This document shows, in pieces, positions 31,581-41,636 of a stretch of DNA of 64,000 nucleotides (its first letter is position 1; each line of letters opens with the position of its first letter). The stretch comes from Isochrysis galbana (lineage: Eukaryota; Haptophyta; Isochrysidales; Isochrysidaceae): assembly GCA_018136815.1 (NCBI GenBank), contig CM030942.1, positions 1,535,197 to 1,599,196 of the forward strand, given 5' to 3'. The notes under the pieces were generated by a model, which saw nothing but the letters and a program-made list of their open reading frames with translations, did not search any database and was not told the origin of the DNA. Position numbers and translations under genes: made by a program.

Positions 31581-31660
31581 CCAGCAGGGTAGCTCAGGGG
31601 GCAGTGGAGGAGTGGAGGCTGGGGCTGGAGGCTGGAGGCTTGGGGTTACATGCTACATAA
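31581..31660 (+). repeat. dispersed G-rich repeat (with 35532-35620)
   Basis: 'CCAGCAGGG-x-x-GCTCAGGGG' followed by 'GCAGTGGAGG' and 'GGCTGGGGCT' is shared with 35532-35620, same orientation; both are followed by 'CCCCTGGCC-CCTGCCTCTC'. One copy is outside and one inside the transposon at 32071-37673. Confidence 0.55.
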
Positions 31661-32070
31661 GCCCCTGGCCTCCCCTGCCTCTCCCACGCTTGTCTCGCTG
31701 GCTCGCTGGCTCGCCGGCCATCCATGGGAGGCTTAAGGGCTTAGGGTCAGGTAATTACCTTTTACAATTTTTTCTGCAAGTTTTGGGGGCTGCTCGAGCT
31801 CGTCAGAAGTTTAGGCTCTCTCCCAGGAGAGAAAGTTCCTGCGAGCGCAGCGCGGGAAGACGACGCGCAGAATAAAAAGTTTATAATAAAGGCCTGGCGG
31901 CTGGCGGGCGTTCTTTTCAGTTTCTGCGACTCGCGACTCGCGTTTTGGAGATCCTTATTTTCTCTTTTGGAGACCCTGGAAATAAGGACCCCTGCGGACA
32001 AGAGAAGTCGCGTAGACGGAGTTGCCCCAGCAGCCGGATGAAGGCGGAATCATGGTCCAGGAAGTGTTAC

Positions 32071-32214
32071 TGTTACCCCCCAGGAGCCAACGCCCTCCAG
32101 GAGCTCTCGGGGGCCCCCAGGAGCTATCGGGGGGAAATTTTCTCCCGATCGCCAACAGCCCCACCGAGAGCTATCGGGGGACCGAGAAAATCCCCCGAGA
32201 GCTGTTGGGAGATT
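32071..32214 (+). repeat. left terminal inverted repeat
   Basis: 144 bp, one mismatch (T at about 32095 against C) to the right arm 37530-37673. Built of G-rich palindromic modules around GAGCTATCGGGGG and GAGCTCTCGGGGG. Confidence 0.9.
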
Positions 32215-32290
32215 GCTCATGGGGGGTGCCGTAAGCGGATCCCCCAGTAGCTATCGGGGGGAAAGGAAATCCCCCGAGAGCAAACGGGGG

Positions 32291-32450
<160 letters not shown>

Positions 32451-32870
32451 CCTCTCCCCCCCCCCCTCCCTCCCTCTCTCGGGAAGCAGCGGTAGGGTGC
32501 GCGCGACAGCGCCGTTCGTCTCAGCCGCAACCTCAGTGGGTGGGGGAAGGAAGGGGAGGACGGCGGAAATAGATGGTGGGCGGCGGCGGCTCAGATGGCG
32601 AGAACAGGGGCGGTGCGCTGAGCAGCCAGGTGCAGGTCAGGTGGCGGCTGGAGGAGCGGCAAGCGTCGGTGAGAGCCAAAGGTGGTGGGGCTGGGAACGA
32701 AGAGGGAGGGCGGTCAATACGGCGCGCCAGCACCGCACAGAGGTGGAGCGCCGGCTTTCATTGGAAGAGGGCGGCAGGGTCGGCGCGGCGACTGACAAGT
32801 TGGCAGAGTTAATCGCTGGCCGCACCTGTCACCTGTGGCAGGCGGCGAAGGTGCACGCGCTAGAGCTCAG

Positions 32871-33145
32871 TGTGCGGAGTCAGCTCGTTCAGTGTGTGGA
32901 GTTAACTTCTTCAGTGTCTGAAGTCAACTTGTTGAGGGCAGAGTCAACTTGTTGAGCCGGGAGTCAACATGTTGCGTGTGTGCAGTCAACTTGTCGAGGG
33001 TGTGGAGTCAACGTGTTCAGTGCGTGGAGTCAACGTGTTCAGTGTGTGGAGTCAACTCGTTGAGGGTAGAGTCACCTGGTTCAGCGTGGAGTCAACTTGT
33101 TCAGTGTGGAGTCAACTTGTTGAGTGTGGAGTCAACTTGTTTAGC
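32871..33145 (+). repeat. GTCAACTTGTTGAGTGTGGA minisatellite
   Basis: About 13 degenerate units of 19-22 bp. A short piece of the same array stands alone at about 35879-35908, directly before the hAT open frame, so the PiggyBac-like gene is bracketed by copies of this repeat. Confidence 0.85.
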
Positions 33146-33765
33146 GGTTAAAATGTTTTGCCTTACAATGTACCCCAGTGGGGTACGGATCGAGCATGGC
33201 GGTACCCCTCTAACAGTCCCTCGCGCCATGGCCCCTTTCCTGCCGCAACGGTGGCTGACGACGCCACCAAATTGGTGCGAGGCCCCTCCCCCCCCCCCCC
33301 CCGACTACCCTGGGCCGACAAGGTTCGGTGCCCGCCATTGGGCCGAGCCACAATCACCCAAAGTGGGGCCATTCGAGAAGACTCCCTCCATCGCTCCCCC
33401 CCCTTCCCACTCGGAGGCTCCGTCGCCCTCGTCGGGCGATGTCCGACACGCCTGCTGGACCACCTCCCAGCTGACCCTCGTCATGGGTCTGTGCATGCTC
33501 TCAGGTACCAACTTTTTGAGACCCGAGGCCCTATCTACTCACTACCGACCGACCGACATGCCGACACAGGTGCGATCGCGCGCGGCACACTCCCAGAGAC
33601 CCAGAGATTCCCTGTCTCTCACCACAAGTCCCCCGTCAATGTCTTGGCGCAAGAACAGCACGCGCATCACACCAAGCTGACTCTGCCACCACCCCCGATC
33701 CCAATCAGACTTTTTCTGAAATTTCCGAGATTCTCAAGAGCCTCTCCTCCATCAAGAATGTCGTT

Positions 33766-35280
33766 GTGCGCGTGAAAGCCGAGGCCTTTGGCATCCAATG
33801 GGCTGCAGAGCACTCCATGCAGCCGAAGTACAAAGGCGTAATCGACAAGTGGCAGGACCCGGACAAGACTCGTCTCCTCGTGCTCTGGGAAGGCTCAACT
33901 CGCCGGATCACGACCGAACTCGGGGCGCTCGACACCGACGACAGCGGCAACAACCTTGAACTCGAGCTCCTTCCCTATGAAGATGGCCGACCTGCTCCAA
34001 CCCGACAGGATCCGCGTCCATCACGTTCATCACGGACCCGATGTGATGGCACCAACCTGGACGAGGGCGGCGAATCGAACGACCATGAGGACGACCATAG
34101 CGACTCCGACGAGTCGCGTTCCGAGCCAATCGTGCCCAACAAGATCAAGTCCGGCGAGTACACCTGGACTCTTCGACCTCCACAGTACGTGAAGAGGGAC
34201 CAGCGCACGGAGCCTCGTTCAAAGCCGTCGCTAAACCGGGGCGACCAGGTGTTGGACAGCATCGACAAGTTGTGGACGTTCTTGTTTCCCGACGGCATGC
34301 TGGCGAAAATAGTGGCTCGAACAAACCCGAAGCTTCAAGGACTCCGACCCGAAGACAAGAAGACCGACGAGGGCGAGATTTTGCAATGGATGGGCTACGC
34401 CATTGCTGTGTCGATTCACTCGGGCATACCGCTCGACAAGATGTGGTCCGACACTCCGCAAACTGAATCTCTTCTGCCCCCGCCGAGGTTGGGTCGGCAT
34501 GGCATGAGCTTTCGACGATTCTGTCGGCTCAGGACCGTCATGACCTTTGGCGACGAGGACGCGATCAAGTTGTCTCTCGATCCCTGGGCATTTGTTCGCC
34601 CATTGGTTGACGACTTCAACGATGCGTGCGTATCGAAGATTAATCCCGGTTGGCTGTTGAGTGTCGACGAGTCAATGTGCGCCTGGCGCGGCCGGGAAGG
34701 AGTCGGTGATCCGCGTCATTGCCCGAAAGTGAGCTGGGTACCTCGCAAACCTGAGCCACTCGGCGTCGAGATGAAAACGACTTGTGATGCTGAAGCTGGC
34801 CTTCTGCTACGTCTCGAGATTTGCGAGGGGAAGTTGGGCCACATTCATCACGAATGGTACGACGATCACGGCCACACCACCGCGACCACGCTCCGGCTTT
34901 GTAAGCCATGGTTTGGATCTGGACGAGTTGTTTACGGAGACTCCTGGTTCATGGGCACCAAGACCGTCTGCGAGCTCAAACGCAACGGGCTCTTCGCCAT
35001 GGGTGACGTGAAGACAAATACGAAGGGCTTTTGCGCCAATGCACTCAAGTTAGCCACCGGACCAAACGATGGCGACCACGCTCTCTACACCGCCGAGTGT
35101 GACCTGGGCGACGGCAGCCCCCCCTTTCAATTGAACGCCATCTCTCATAGGCGCGGTGATGCGGTGCACACCTTCATCACCAACTGCGGCATCACCCTCA
35201 ACGGCGACCCAATCCGCTACAGTGACCTGCTTCTGGACACGTTCGACGTTGAGGACAGCGGTCCTCGAAGAAATAAATGA
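33766..35280 (+). CDS. PiggyBac-like transposase
   Basis: The frame contains the DDE_Tnp_1_7 (PF13843) pattern: 'GWLLSVDESMCAWRGR' with the first catalytic Asp, 'PRKPEPLGVEMKTTCDAEAG', and 'GSGRVVYGDSWFMGTKT' with the second, followed by 'GLFAMGDVKTNTKGF'. This is the algal PiggyBac type. The N-terminal 110 residues start with a small basic beta-rich region, then an acidic DDHSDSDES stretch. The Cys-rich C-terminal finger of insect PiggyBac is absent. The frame is open upstream to about 33620 without an ATG, and 33766 is a GTG; a spliced first exon, or the ATG at about 33817, is likely. It lies inside long TIRs and probably mobilises the element. Confidence 0.88.
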   Translation: MRVKAEAFGIQWAAEHSMQPKYKGVIDKWQDPDKTRLLVLWEGSTRRITTELGALDTDDSGNNLELELLPYEDGRPAPTRQDPRPSRSSRTRCDGTNLDEGGESNDHEDDHSDSDESRSEPIVPNKIKSGEYTWTLRPPQYVKRDQRTEPRSKPSLNRGDQVLDSIDKLWTFLFPDGMLAKIVARTNPKLQGLRPEDKKTDEGEILQWMGYAIAVSIHSGIPLDKMWSDTPQTESLLPPPRLGRHGMSFRRFCRLRTVMTFGDEDAIKLSLDPWAFVRPLVDDFNDACVSKINPGWLLSVDESMCAWRGREGVGDPRHCPKVSWVPRKPEPLGVEMKTTCDAEAGLLLRLEICEGKLGHIHHEWYDDHGHTTATTLRLCKPWFGSGRVVYGDSWFMGTKTVCELKRNGLFAMGDVKTNTKGFCANALKLATGPNDGDHALYTAECDLGDGSPPFQLNAISHRRGDAVHTFITNCGITLNGDPIRYSDLLLDTFDVEDSGPRRNK

Positions 35281-35531
35281 CTGCGCCCCCCGATATCTGC
35301 CACAGGGACGTCTTGAGCCACTCCCTTCTTCTCGCCTCTCCTGTCGCCAGCCGCCCCCCTTCGCCCGTTTGCTAACGCAAACGGGGCTCGTTTCTCACCA
35401 CACTCCATCGGGGGGGGTGCAAATCCCCCCCTCTCCCTCGTTCCATTCTCTTCCGCCCCGGTCCCTGCGGCGCGTCGCCATGCGGCGCGCCATGGCCTGC
35501 TCTCAGAGGTCCTTCAGGGGCGCCCAGAGGG

Positions 35532-35620
35532 CCAGCAGGGCCAGCTCAGGGGGCAGTGGAGGCTGGGGCTCAGCCCCTGGCCCCCCCTGCCTCTCCCTCG
35601 CTCGCCTCGCTGGCCTTGGG
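35532..35620 (+). repeat. dispersed G-rich repeat, second copy
   Basis: Same sequence order as 31581-31660 (see there). It lies between the two transposase genes, in 3' noncoding DNA of the PiggyBac-like gene. The rest of 35281-35900 shows no gene. Confidence 0.5.
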
Positions 35621-35904
35621 TGCCGCCCTGAGGCCCCTGTCTGCCTGGCGACCAGGGATGGGGGGGGGAGTCAGTACGAGAGCAGGCCCATGCGGGCCTG
35701 GGAGTGCGGCTCGCGGCCCGCGCCCACTAGGGGTCTGGGCTGATTTGATGAGTGCCCTGCCCCTGCCAGAGGGCAGGGGCTGGGGTTGAATGTACGGGCC
35801 CACCCCGGGGGGTGTCCGCGATGGAAAGAGGGGGGCGCGAGGCCCCCATTGACCCCCACATATAAAAGTAGGTTGTGTTGAGCGTGGAGTCAACTTGTTG
35901 AGCG

Positions 35905-37162
35905 TGGAGGCTTTGGGAGTGAGCATGTTGTAGCTGTTTGCATGGATGGTGCCTGCACTGCGTCTTTCCCTCTCATTGCCGCTGAGTGCCCGCACGTTTT
36001 CTCATTCATTTGTCCGGCGCATAGCCTTGATTGTTTCATGAAGAATGTGTGCAGTGACAAGGGGAAGGTGCGCGTGAAAGGGCTCACAGATCGTGAATTT
36101 GATTGGGGAGAGTCCTTCCTGGCTAAGATGGTTGAGCAGGTCCGTGAGGTGGTTAGTTTTATCACGGCGCATCAGAAGACCCTTGCACGCTACCGAGCTT
36201 TGTGCCAGGTTGTGACCGAGTCTGAGAGACCTGTGGGTGGTATGGAATTGCTGAAAGCTTGCGAGACTCGATTCGCCTCGACTCTCCTGATGCTCATGAG
36301 GTACAAGAACGTGCACTTTGTCTTGGAGCGCCTCATGATCGACCCAGTCTACAATCAATGGGTCGACGGGCAATCGCGCGACAGGAGGGACAAGGCGCAG
36401 GCCGTCAAGCGAATCATTCGCTCTGATGACATCATGGACACAATAAAGGTAGCAATCCAAATCATGGAGCCTGTGTATCGACTCCTGCGGCTTTGTGACG
36501 GCAAGCTTGGGGCAAATCTGGGCAAAGTGTATGGCTACATGCTACAAATTGATACGCACCTGCGCACTGGCATCGCAGCGTTGGATGCACGTAAGAGGCA
36601 CAAGATTCATGAGCTCTTGATGGCCAGGTGGGAGTACTTCCATGCCCCAGTCATGACTGCCGCCTATTGTTTGGAGCCTGAATATTGTCGTCGCAAATTT
36701 TCATCACAAGAGCTTAAGGAGCTAAAGGCTTGTTTGAAGCAGATGGCGACCAGGGATCACTCTTATCCAGATATGTTAGCGGATCTCGCCGACTTTCAGG
36801 AGGCGTGCACTAGTGGCCTATTTGATCTCACTGATGATGTTGCATTTTCTAATAGAGCTAAGACAATGGCATCATACAAATGGGCTAATGTGTACTTGTC
36901 TCATTGGCCTCACTTGAAGTGGGCTGCATGTCGTCTTCTCGCGCTGTCTTGCTCGGCGTCAGGGTGCGAGCGCTCTTGGTCCGTCGAGGATTGGATTCAC
37001 TCGAAGAAGCGCAACAGATTGGGCCAAACCACAGTAGAGAGGCTTGTGAGGTGCCACACTAATCTGGTCTTGGAGGATTTGTTGAAGGATTGGGAGTCCC
37101 ATGTGCTGCCTTGGGAGCTAGAGATGGTTGTGGAGGAGCCAGAGGACGAAAATGACTGTTAG
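35905..37162 (+). CDS. hAT-family transposase, N-terminally truncated
   Basis: A long frame of about 415 codons. Its left end ('VVAVCMDGACTASFPLIAAE' and 'FSFICPAHSLDCFMKNV') is the hAT catalytic core around the 'D-x-A...C-x-x-H-x-L-D' motif. The middle is helical ('LLKACETRFASTLLMLMRY', 'EPVYRLLRLCDGKLGANLG'). The C-terminus is a hAT dimerisation domain ('LLALSCSASGCERSWSVED', 'RLVRCHTNL'). The BED zinc finger and first catalytic region are missing because the frame begins at minisatellite-like DNA near 35905; the first ATG is 35942. It stays open for 1.2 kb, so truncation is recent or it has an upstream exon. Different from the hAT remnant at 11.3-12.1 kb. Confidence 0.85.
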
Positions 37163-37194
37163 CTCTGTTTCTGTTCCCGTTAGTATTGTAACTA

Positions 37195-37290
37195 TAGTTA
37201 CTAACTTTATAATACCTGATATTAGGCTAATATCAGGTCTGATATCAGGTGTTAGGTTGTCAAAACCTGACGACCTGATCCCTGACGTCC
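37195..37290 (+). repeat. CTGATAT/CCTGACGACCTGA repeat, copy 2
   Basis: Contains 'CTGATATTAGG', 'CTAATATCAG', 'CTGATATCAGG' and 'AACCTGACGACCTGATCCCTG'. It parallels 28800-28945 and immediately follows the hAT stop codon, so it is a candidate hAT 3' end. Confidence 0.5.
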
Positions 37291-37374
37291 CATCACTGGT
37301 ACGAGGTGACTGCCAGCGAAACGGGACAGGCACCCTTGACAGCTTACGGGGGGGAATAGCGCCTGGGGGCTCGA

Positions 37375-37529
37375 GGACAGCCCCCCGATAGCTCTCGGCG
37401 CCCGTCGTTTTCCCCCAATAGCTATCGGCGCCCGTCGTTTTCCCCCCAATAGCTATCGGGGGCCGCCTTTCGCCCCCGATAGCTATTGGGGGCCGACCTT
37501 AAAACGCGATAGCTCCCCGGGGGACGTAA
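37375..37529. repeat. subterminal array of CCCCCGATAGCTATCGGGGG palindromes
   Basis: Five to six imperfect copies of a 20-bp palindrome (CCCCCRATAGCTATYGGGGG), spaced about 30 bp and linked by 'CGCCCGTCGTTTTC'. They adjoin the right TIR. Related units lie inside the left end (32235-32292). Repeated subterminal motifs commonly serve as transposase binding sites. Confidence 0.75.
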
Positions 37530-37673
37530 AATCTCCCAACAGCTCTCGGGGGATTTTCTCGGTCCCCCGATAGCTCTCGGTGGGGCTGTTGGCGATCGGG
37601 AGAAAATTTCCCCCCGATAGCTCCTGGGGGCCCCCGAGAGCTCCTGGGGGGCGTTGGCTCCTGGGGGGTAACA
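37530..37673 (-). repeat. right terminal inverted repeat
   Basis: Inverted match of 32071-32214, 143/144 identical, followed by the TTAC duplication at 37674-37677. Confidence 0.9.
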
Positions 37674-37677
37674 TTAC

Positions 37678-38152
37678 TTTACTTAGTACTTCACACTCTT
37701 CTGTCTGGTCTCCCTCCCGTCTCTCCCCTCGAAAAAAAAAACAAGGCGAGCCTTCTCTCTCCTTCCCCCTGAAAAGGAAACGTCTTTCTATGTACTCTCA
37801 AATCCGTTTTAAACCCCGTGAGCTCCTTTCCGCTGAAAGGATCCCCCCAGTCTGCTCCGAGTAGGTAGATAATACTGTAGCGCTCTACTAGTAATCTAAG
37901 AGAATGAAGGCAGGAGGCAGAGCGAGAGGGAGAGGAGAGAGAGGAAGAATAAGAAAAGGGGGGGGGGTACTAGTATGATGGTGGAGGGAGACGAATAGGA
38001 AGGGGGGAAACACAGGGAGAGAGAGAGAGAGAGAGGAAGAAGAGAGCGAGCGAGAGACAAAGTGAGAGTAGATGAGGCGGATATTCATTGAAAGAGAGAG
38101 AGAGAGACGGGGAGGGAGAGACGGGAGAGAGAGAGGGAGGGAGGGAGGGAGG

Positions 38153-38198
<46 letters not shown>

Positions 38199-38943
38199 GC
38201 TGGTGGTGGGGCCGAGCGAGGAGTATGTCGAGCCCTCCCTCCTGTGAGCCTTGCGGGTTGCCCTGCCTGGCGCTGCTCGACCTTCCTCATGAGGTGAGAG
38301 AGGGAGGGAGGAAGGGGGGAGGAGAGGGAGCGGAGCCCATCATCCCCTTGCACTCCCAGGAGCCAACCCCCCCTCCCCCTCTCTCCCTCCACTGGCGGTC
38401 TCCCCCCTGGGCCCCCCTTTACATTCTTCATGCAAGAAAGAGAGAGAGGAGGAGGAGGGAGGGAGTCACAGGGACTGCATTGCCTTAGTACATGCCTATG
38501 CCTCGCTGTGACCATCCTCATACTGGAGTGCACCACCTCGCCTTGGCGCCTCCTGCCTCTTCCGCACCCTCCCCCCCCACTCCCCAAAGTGGGGAGCGCG
38601 ACAGGGGGAGAGATCCTCTGCCAGCCCGGCACACTTTTCAACACCTACGGCCCTCGTACTGGCACACCTCGCTCGCTCAAGCCCTCGACCAGCTCGCTGC
38701 ACTCCCCACCCACCTACCCCTCCATCTCTGCCTGTCGCCCTGGTACCGTTATTCCTCGCTCTTTATGCGCGCTCTCCGATTCTGTGGCCACCCCTCGCTC
38801 CTCCGTCTTGCTCTCCCCTTTCCCTCCTGATGTGAACCACCACTGTCCTACTCCGACCGTAATTGGCCACTCCATCCTAGTGCTCCCTCTTACTGGCATC
38901 GCAAGTAACCCAGCTTATTGGTGCTCTCTTTTCAACCACCGAG
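37678..38943. other. no gene; GA-rich tract and upstream region of LRR gene
   Basis: GA-rich repeats run from 37917 to about 38210; the rest is C/T-rich noncoding DNA leading to the LRR gene start. Open frames are compositional. Confidence 0.5.
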
Positions 38944-40878
38944 ATGAGATCCCTCTCACCCTCTTTGCCCTACCTCGGACCGCAGGTGCTGCGCGACATC
39001 CTCTTCCTGGCCGCTTCGTCCTTGTCGTCGATTCGCTCCGTCTCTTCCATCTGCAAACTACTACGCGCCCTCTCGGCGGGCGGCTGGCGCTTTTTGCAGC
39101 TCGCCCACGTAGCCCCTAATTCATCGGCACGTTGGCTGCATGCAGGCGACCAGCTGCGCCACCTGCGCGAGCTCTCGGTCGGCATCGGATGGAGCCGCCC
39201 GTGTGGCTTCGCCCCGCTAGCGGAGAGACTGGGCTGCGGACTCCCCCATCTCGAGCGCCTCGAGCTCATGGCCATGCCGCCGCGGGCAGTCCAGACCGCG
39301 TCCGACGCGCTGGCTGAGTACCAGCACTCGCTCCTGCGCTTCGTCGCTGCACTGGTCTGTCAGCTCTGCGCGCCACTTCGCATACTCCGGCTTCCGCTCC
39401 TCCGCGCGTCGCTCGAGGGCATACACGTGTCTGCGGAAGGCGGCGACGAGTCCTCCTCTTACACGGGGCAGCTAGCCGACGAACTGACGCGTGTGATCTG
39501 TGAGCGCCACGCGCCCGCACTCGAGGTGCTTGACCTGGTCATCGGCGCACCCGAGCAGCTGGGCGCCATCCTGAGGCGTTGCGCGCGACTGCGCGAGCTG
39601 ACGGTCCGGCTCAATCTTGTCTCTTCCGACCCCACACACGCGCTGCACAGCGTAGCCGATCGAACTACCGCGCTCTGCACCGACTTGGCGGCCATCTTTG
39701 GCCACGATTTGCCCAACACGCCGCACCTCCGCAGCCTCTCGCTCGACACACCTCATTTGACCGACAGCCATCTGCTTGCGCTCTACTCGGTCCGCTCGCT
39801 CGGGCGACTGCGGCTGCTGTGCGCAAGCCGCGTCACAAGCGAGGGCATTGCCTCGCTCGCCGATGCTCTGCCCGCGCTGAGCAAGCTGGCTATCTGCGGC
39901 CAGTTGCGCACAACTGCGCCCGAGGGCCAGCTCGCGCTCAGCCGACTAGAGCGCATTACCTCCCTCTCGCTGGAGTCAGGCTTGATGGGCACAAAGCAGC
40001 TCTTACTCACACAGCACCCGCATCTACACGACTTGCGCGTGGCGCCCCTCCCGCGTCTTGTGCAGCTTGATCTATCGGGCTGCTCGGCCCTCGGTTCGCG
40101 CGCTGTCGCCGCCCTGCTTTCACAGACGCCTGCACTCGAGCTGCTCACACTCTACGCATGCGCACGACTGAGCGAGCTCAACTTGGCAGGGTTCGCGCAG
40201 CTCAAAACGGTGCAGCTGAGCGGCTGCACTGCTCTCACGACTCTCTCCATCCTCCAGTGCCCTAAGCTCGGTGGCATTGGACTCGACGGCTGCTACGCCC
40301 TTACATCCATGCATCTCTGCGGGCTCCGTTCGCTCCGTTCCGCAGAGCTACTCGTGCTGGCTAGCGTGGGTCCACTTCGGTTGCGCTCGCTCCGGCTGCC
40401 AGGCTGCGCCCTGCTCTCGAGCGAGACCGTTTCGGCGCTCGCGCCCGCGATGCGTGAGCTTGCCGACGTCGACCTTTCACACTGCCCTCTCATCGACACT
40501 GCCGCAATCCTTTCACTAGCGCGCCACTGCGGGAGCTCGCTCACCTCGCTGAAGTTGTACAACTGCCGCCGGTTGCATGATGAGGCCATCGCCGAGGTCG
40601 GAGCCCGTTGCCCCCAACTCAAAAACCTCGACCTCCGGTGGTGCACCAAGCTGTCAGTCACGGGTCTCGGAGTCCTCGCGGACCAGCTAGGTTCCACAAG
40701 CTCTCTGCAGCACGAGCGGCTGCCGGGTGCGCGCTCAAGGCTAGCTCATGCAACGTGCAAGCCCACACCGCAGCTGTTTTTTTCTGCTGAACCCCGCCTT
40801 ACCGCCGATGAGTGGAGGACGCGTGCGGCGGTGGCAGGTGGGCCGAGCTTCACTCGCACTCTCGGTGGTGCGGAGTAA
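38944..40878 (+). CDS. F-box-like leucine-rich-repeat protein (FBXL/AMN1 type)
   Basis: A single 644-codon frame. Residues 8-50 ('LPYLGPQVLRDILFLAASS...ICKLLRALSAGGWRFLQLA') resemble an F-box, the Skp1-binding module. From about residue 110 to 600 follow LRRs of the cysteine-containing type, such as 'LVQLDLSGCSALGSRAVAAL', 'LKTVQLSGCTALTTLSILQC', 'LADVDLSHCPLIDTAAILSL' and 'LKNLDLRWCTKLSVTGLGVL', as in FBXL proteins and yeast AMN1. Such proteins choose substrates for SCF ubiquitin ligases. After 'LADQLG' (about residue 583) the sequence loses the repeat and may be read-through past a splice donor (CTAG|GTTCCA, near 40690). No signal peptide; location cytosol or nucleus. Confidence 0.82.
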   Translation: MRSLSPSLPYLGPQVLRDILFLAASSLSSIRSVSSICKLLRALSAGGWRFLQLAHVAPNSSARWLHAGDQLRHLRELSVGIGWSRPCGFAPLAERLGCGLPHLERLELMAMPPRAVQTASDALAEYQHSLLRFVAALVCQLCAPLRILRLPLLRASLEGIHVSAEGGDESSSYTGQLADELTRVICERHAPALEVLDLVIGAPEQLGAILRRCARLRELTVRLNLVSSDPTHALHSVADRTTALCTDLAAIFGHDLPNTPHLRSLSLDTPHLTDSHLLALYSVRSLGRLRLLCASRVTSEGIASLADALPALSKLAICGQLRTTAPEGQLALSRLERITSLSLESGLMGTKQLLLTQHPHLHDLRVAPLPRLVQLDLSGCSALGSRAVAALLSQTPALELLTLYACARLSELNLAGFAQLKTVQLSGCTALTTLSILQCPKLGGIGLDGCYALTSMHLCGLRSLRSAELLVLASVGPLRLRSLRLPGCALLSSETVSALAPAMRELADVDLSHCPLIDTAAILSLARHCGSSLTSLKLYNCRRLHDEAIAEVGARCPQLKNLDLRWCTKLSVTGLGVLADQLGSTSSLQHERLPGARSRLAHATCKPTPQLFFSAEPRLTADEWRTRAAVAGGPSFTRTLGGAE

Positions 40879-41133
40879 AGCTGAGGTGAATGTGGGGAGA
40901 GGGCATGCCACCCCACTTCCTTCCTTGCTAATTTGGTCGAGGCACCCTGAGGTGCCACCCAAACTCCCGACACCACCCAACCTCAAACTCCGCTTGCACG
41001 TGTACACCACTCGCCCTTACCCCTTGAACCCTGACGCTTGACATTGTGGACAAACACGCTATACAGTGGCAAAAAAGGGGGGTCTGCCAACCATCGAACC
41101 TCGTCGGCCCCGCCGGGCTGCAGCAAGGTTGTC
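40879..41133. other. no gene seen
   Basis: 3' flank of the LRR gene; no protein-like frame. Confidence 0.5.
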
Positions 41134-41225
41134 AGAGCAAGGCTGATCTCACTTTTGGAGGTTGCTTGTCGCCTGCGAGGGCCCGCAGGCAGCTCGCACG
41201 CAACGCGGTTCTTGCGGGGAGCTCA
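41134..41225 (-). repeat. dispersed repeat family 'GCGCTAGC', copy 2
   Basis: On the minus strand: GAGCTCCCCGCAAGAACC, then a Gly/Ala-codon GC-rich block, then 'AGCCTTGCTCTGACA', matching 6262-6345. Confidence 0.55.
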
Positions 41226-41315
41226 TAGCTCATAGATAGTAGGGTGGTCAAACAATGATTAAAACTACTAACATCAACTATCTTTGAAAACAAAACTATT
41301 GTTATAGTTCGAGCG

Positions 41316-41636
41316 ATGGTGCGCGCGCCGACCGCTCCCGATCCCCAGCCCTCCGCCGTCACGACGCCCCACAGGGGCCGCCCCAAGCCGCCGGAGCCGA
41401 AGCGCTCACAGGCCGCCCCTCTGACAGACAGCGACGTCGACATGATCCTTCCTCCCTCGTCGCCTCCCCTCCAGGCACAGAAGCAGGGAACAGGGAGAGC
41501 CCTGTTCCCTGCAGACCAGCAGAGCCAGCCCCTGGCTCTGCCGCCTGCCTCCACTGGCCTGCCAGCCCAACAAGGACTCCCCATGGTGGGTGTCGACATT
41601 GACAATGAGAAAAATACGAAGAAGATGAAGATTTAG
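41316..41636 (+). CDS. retroelement-type ORF, probable copy C (M-x-RAP family)
   Basis: A 106-codon frame 'MVRAPTAPDPQPSAVTTPH', Pro/Gln-rich with a basic end ('NEKNTKKMKI'). The start context (CAACTATC ... ATAGTT then ATGGTGCGCGCG) resembles those of copies A and B, and 'DSDVDM' recalls their 'DEALMD' and 'DHDMTD' segments. Probably a truncated member of the same mobile family; no catalytic domain is seen. Confidence 0.3.
   Translation: MVRAPTAPDPQPSAVTTPHRGRPKPPEPKRSQAAPLTDSDVDMILPPSSPPLQAQKQGTGRALFPADQQSQPLALPPASTGLPAQQGLPMVGVDIDNEKNTKKMKI

Noticed and set aside
31581-31620. tRNA-like D-arm motif GGGTAGCTCAGGGGG
   Set aside because: No matching anticodon or T-arm in position, and the sister copy at 35532 changes the motif; it is part of a dispersed repeat.
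37580-37864. Plus-strand frame 'MGLLAIGRKFPP...' also present at 31955-32164
   Set aside because: Both lie in the transposon TIRs; the similarity is DNA-level inverted repeat, not a gene family.
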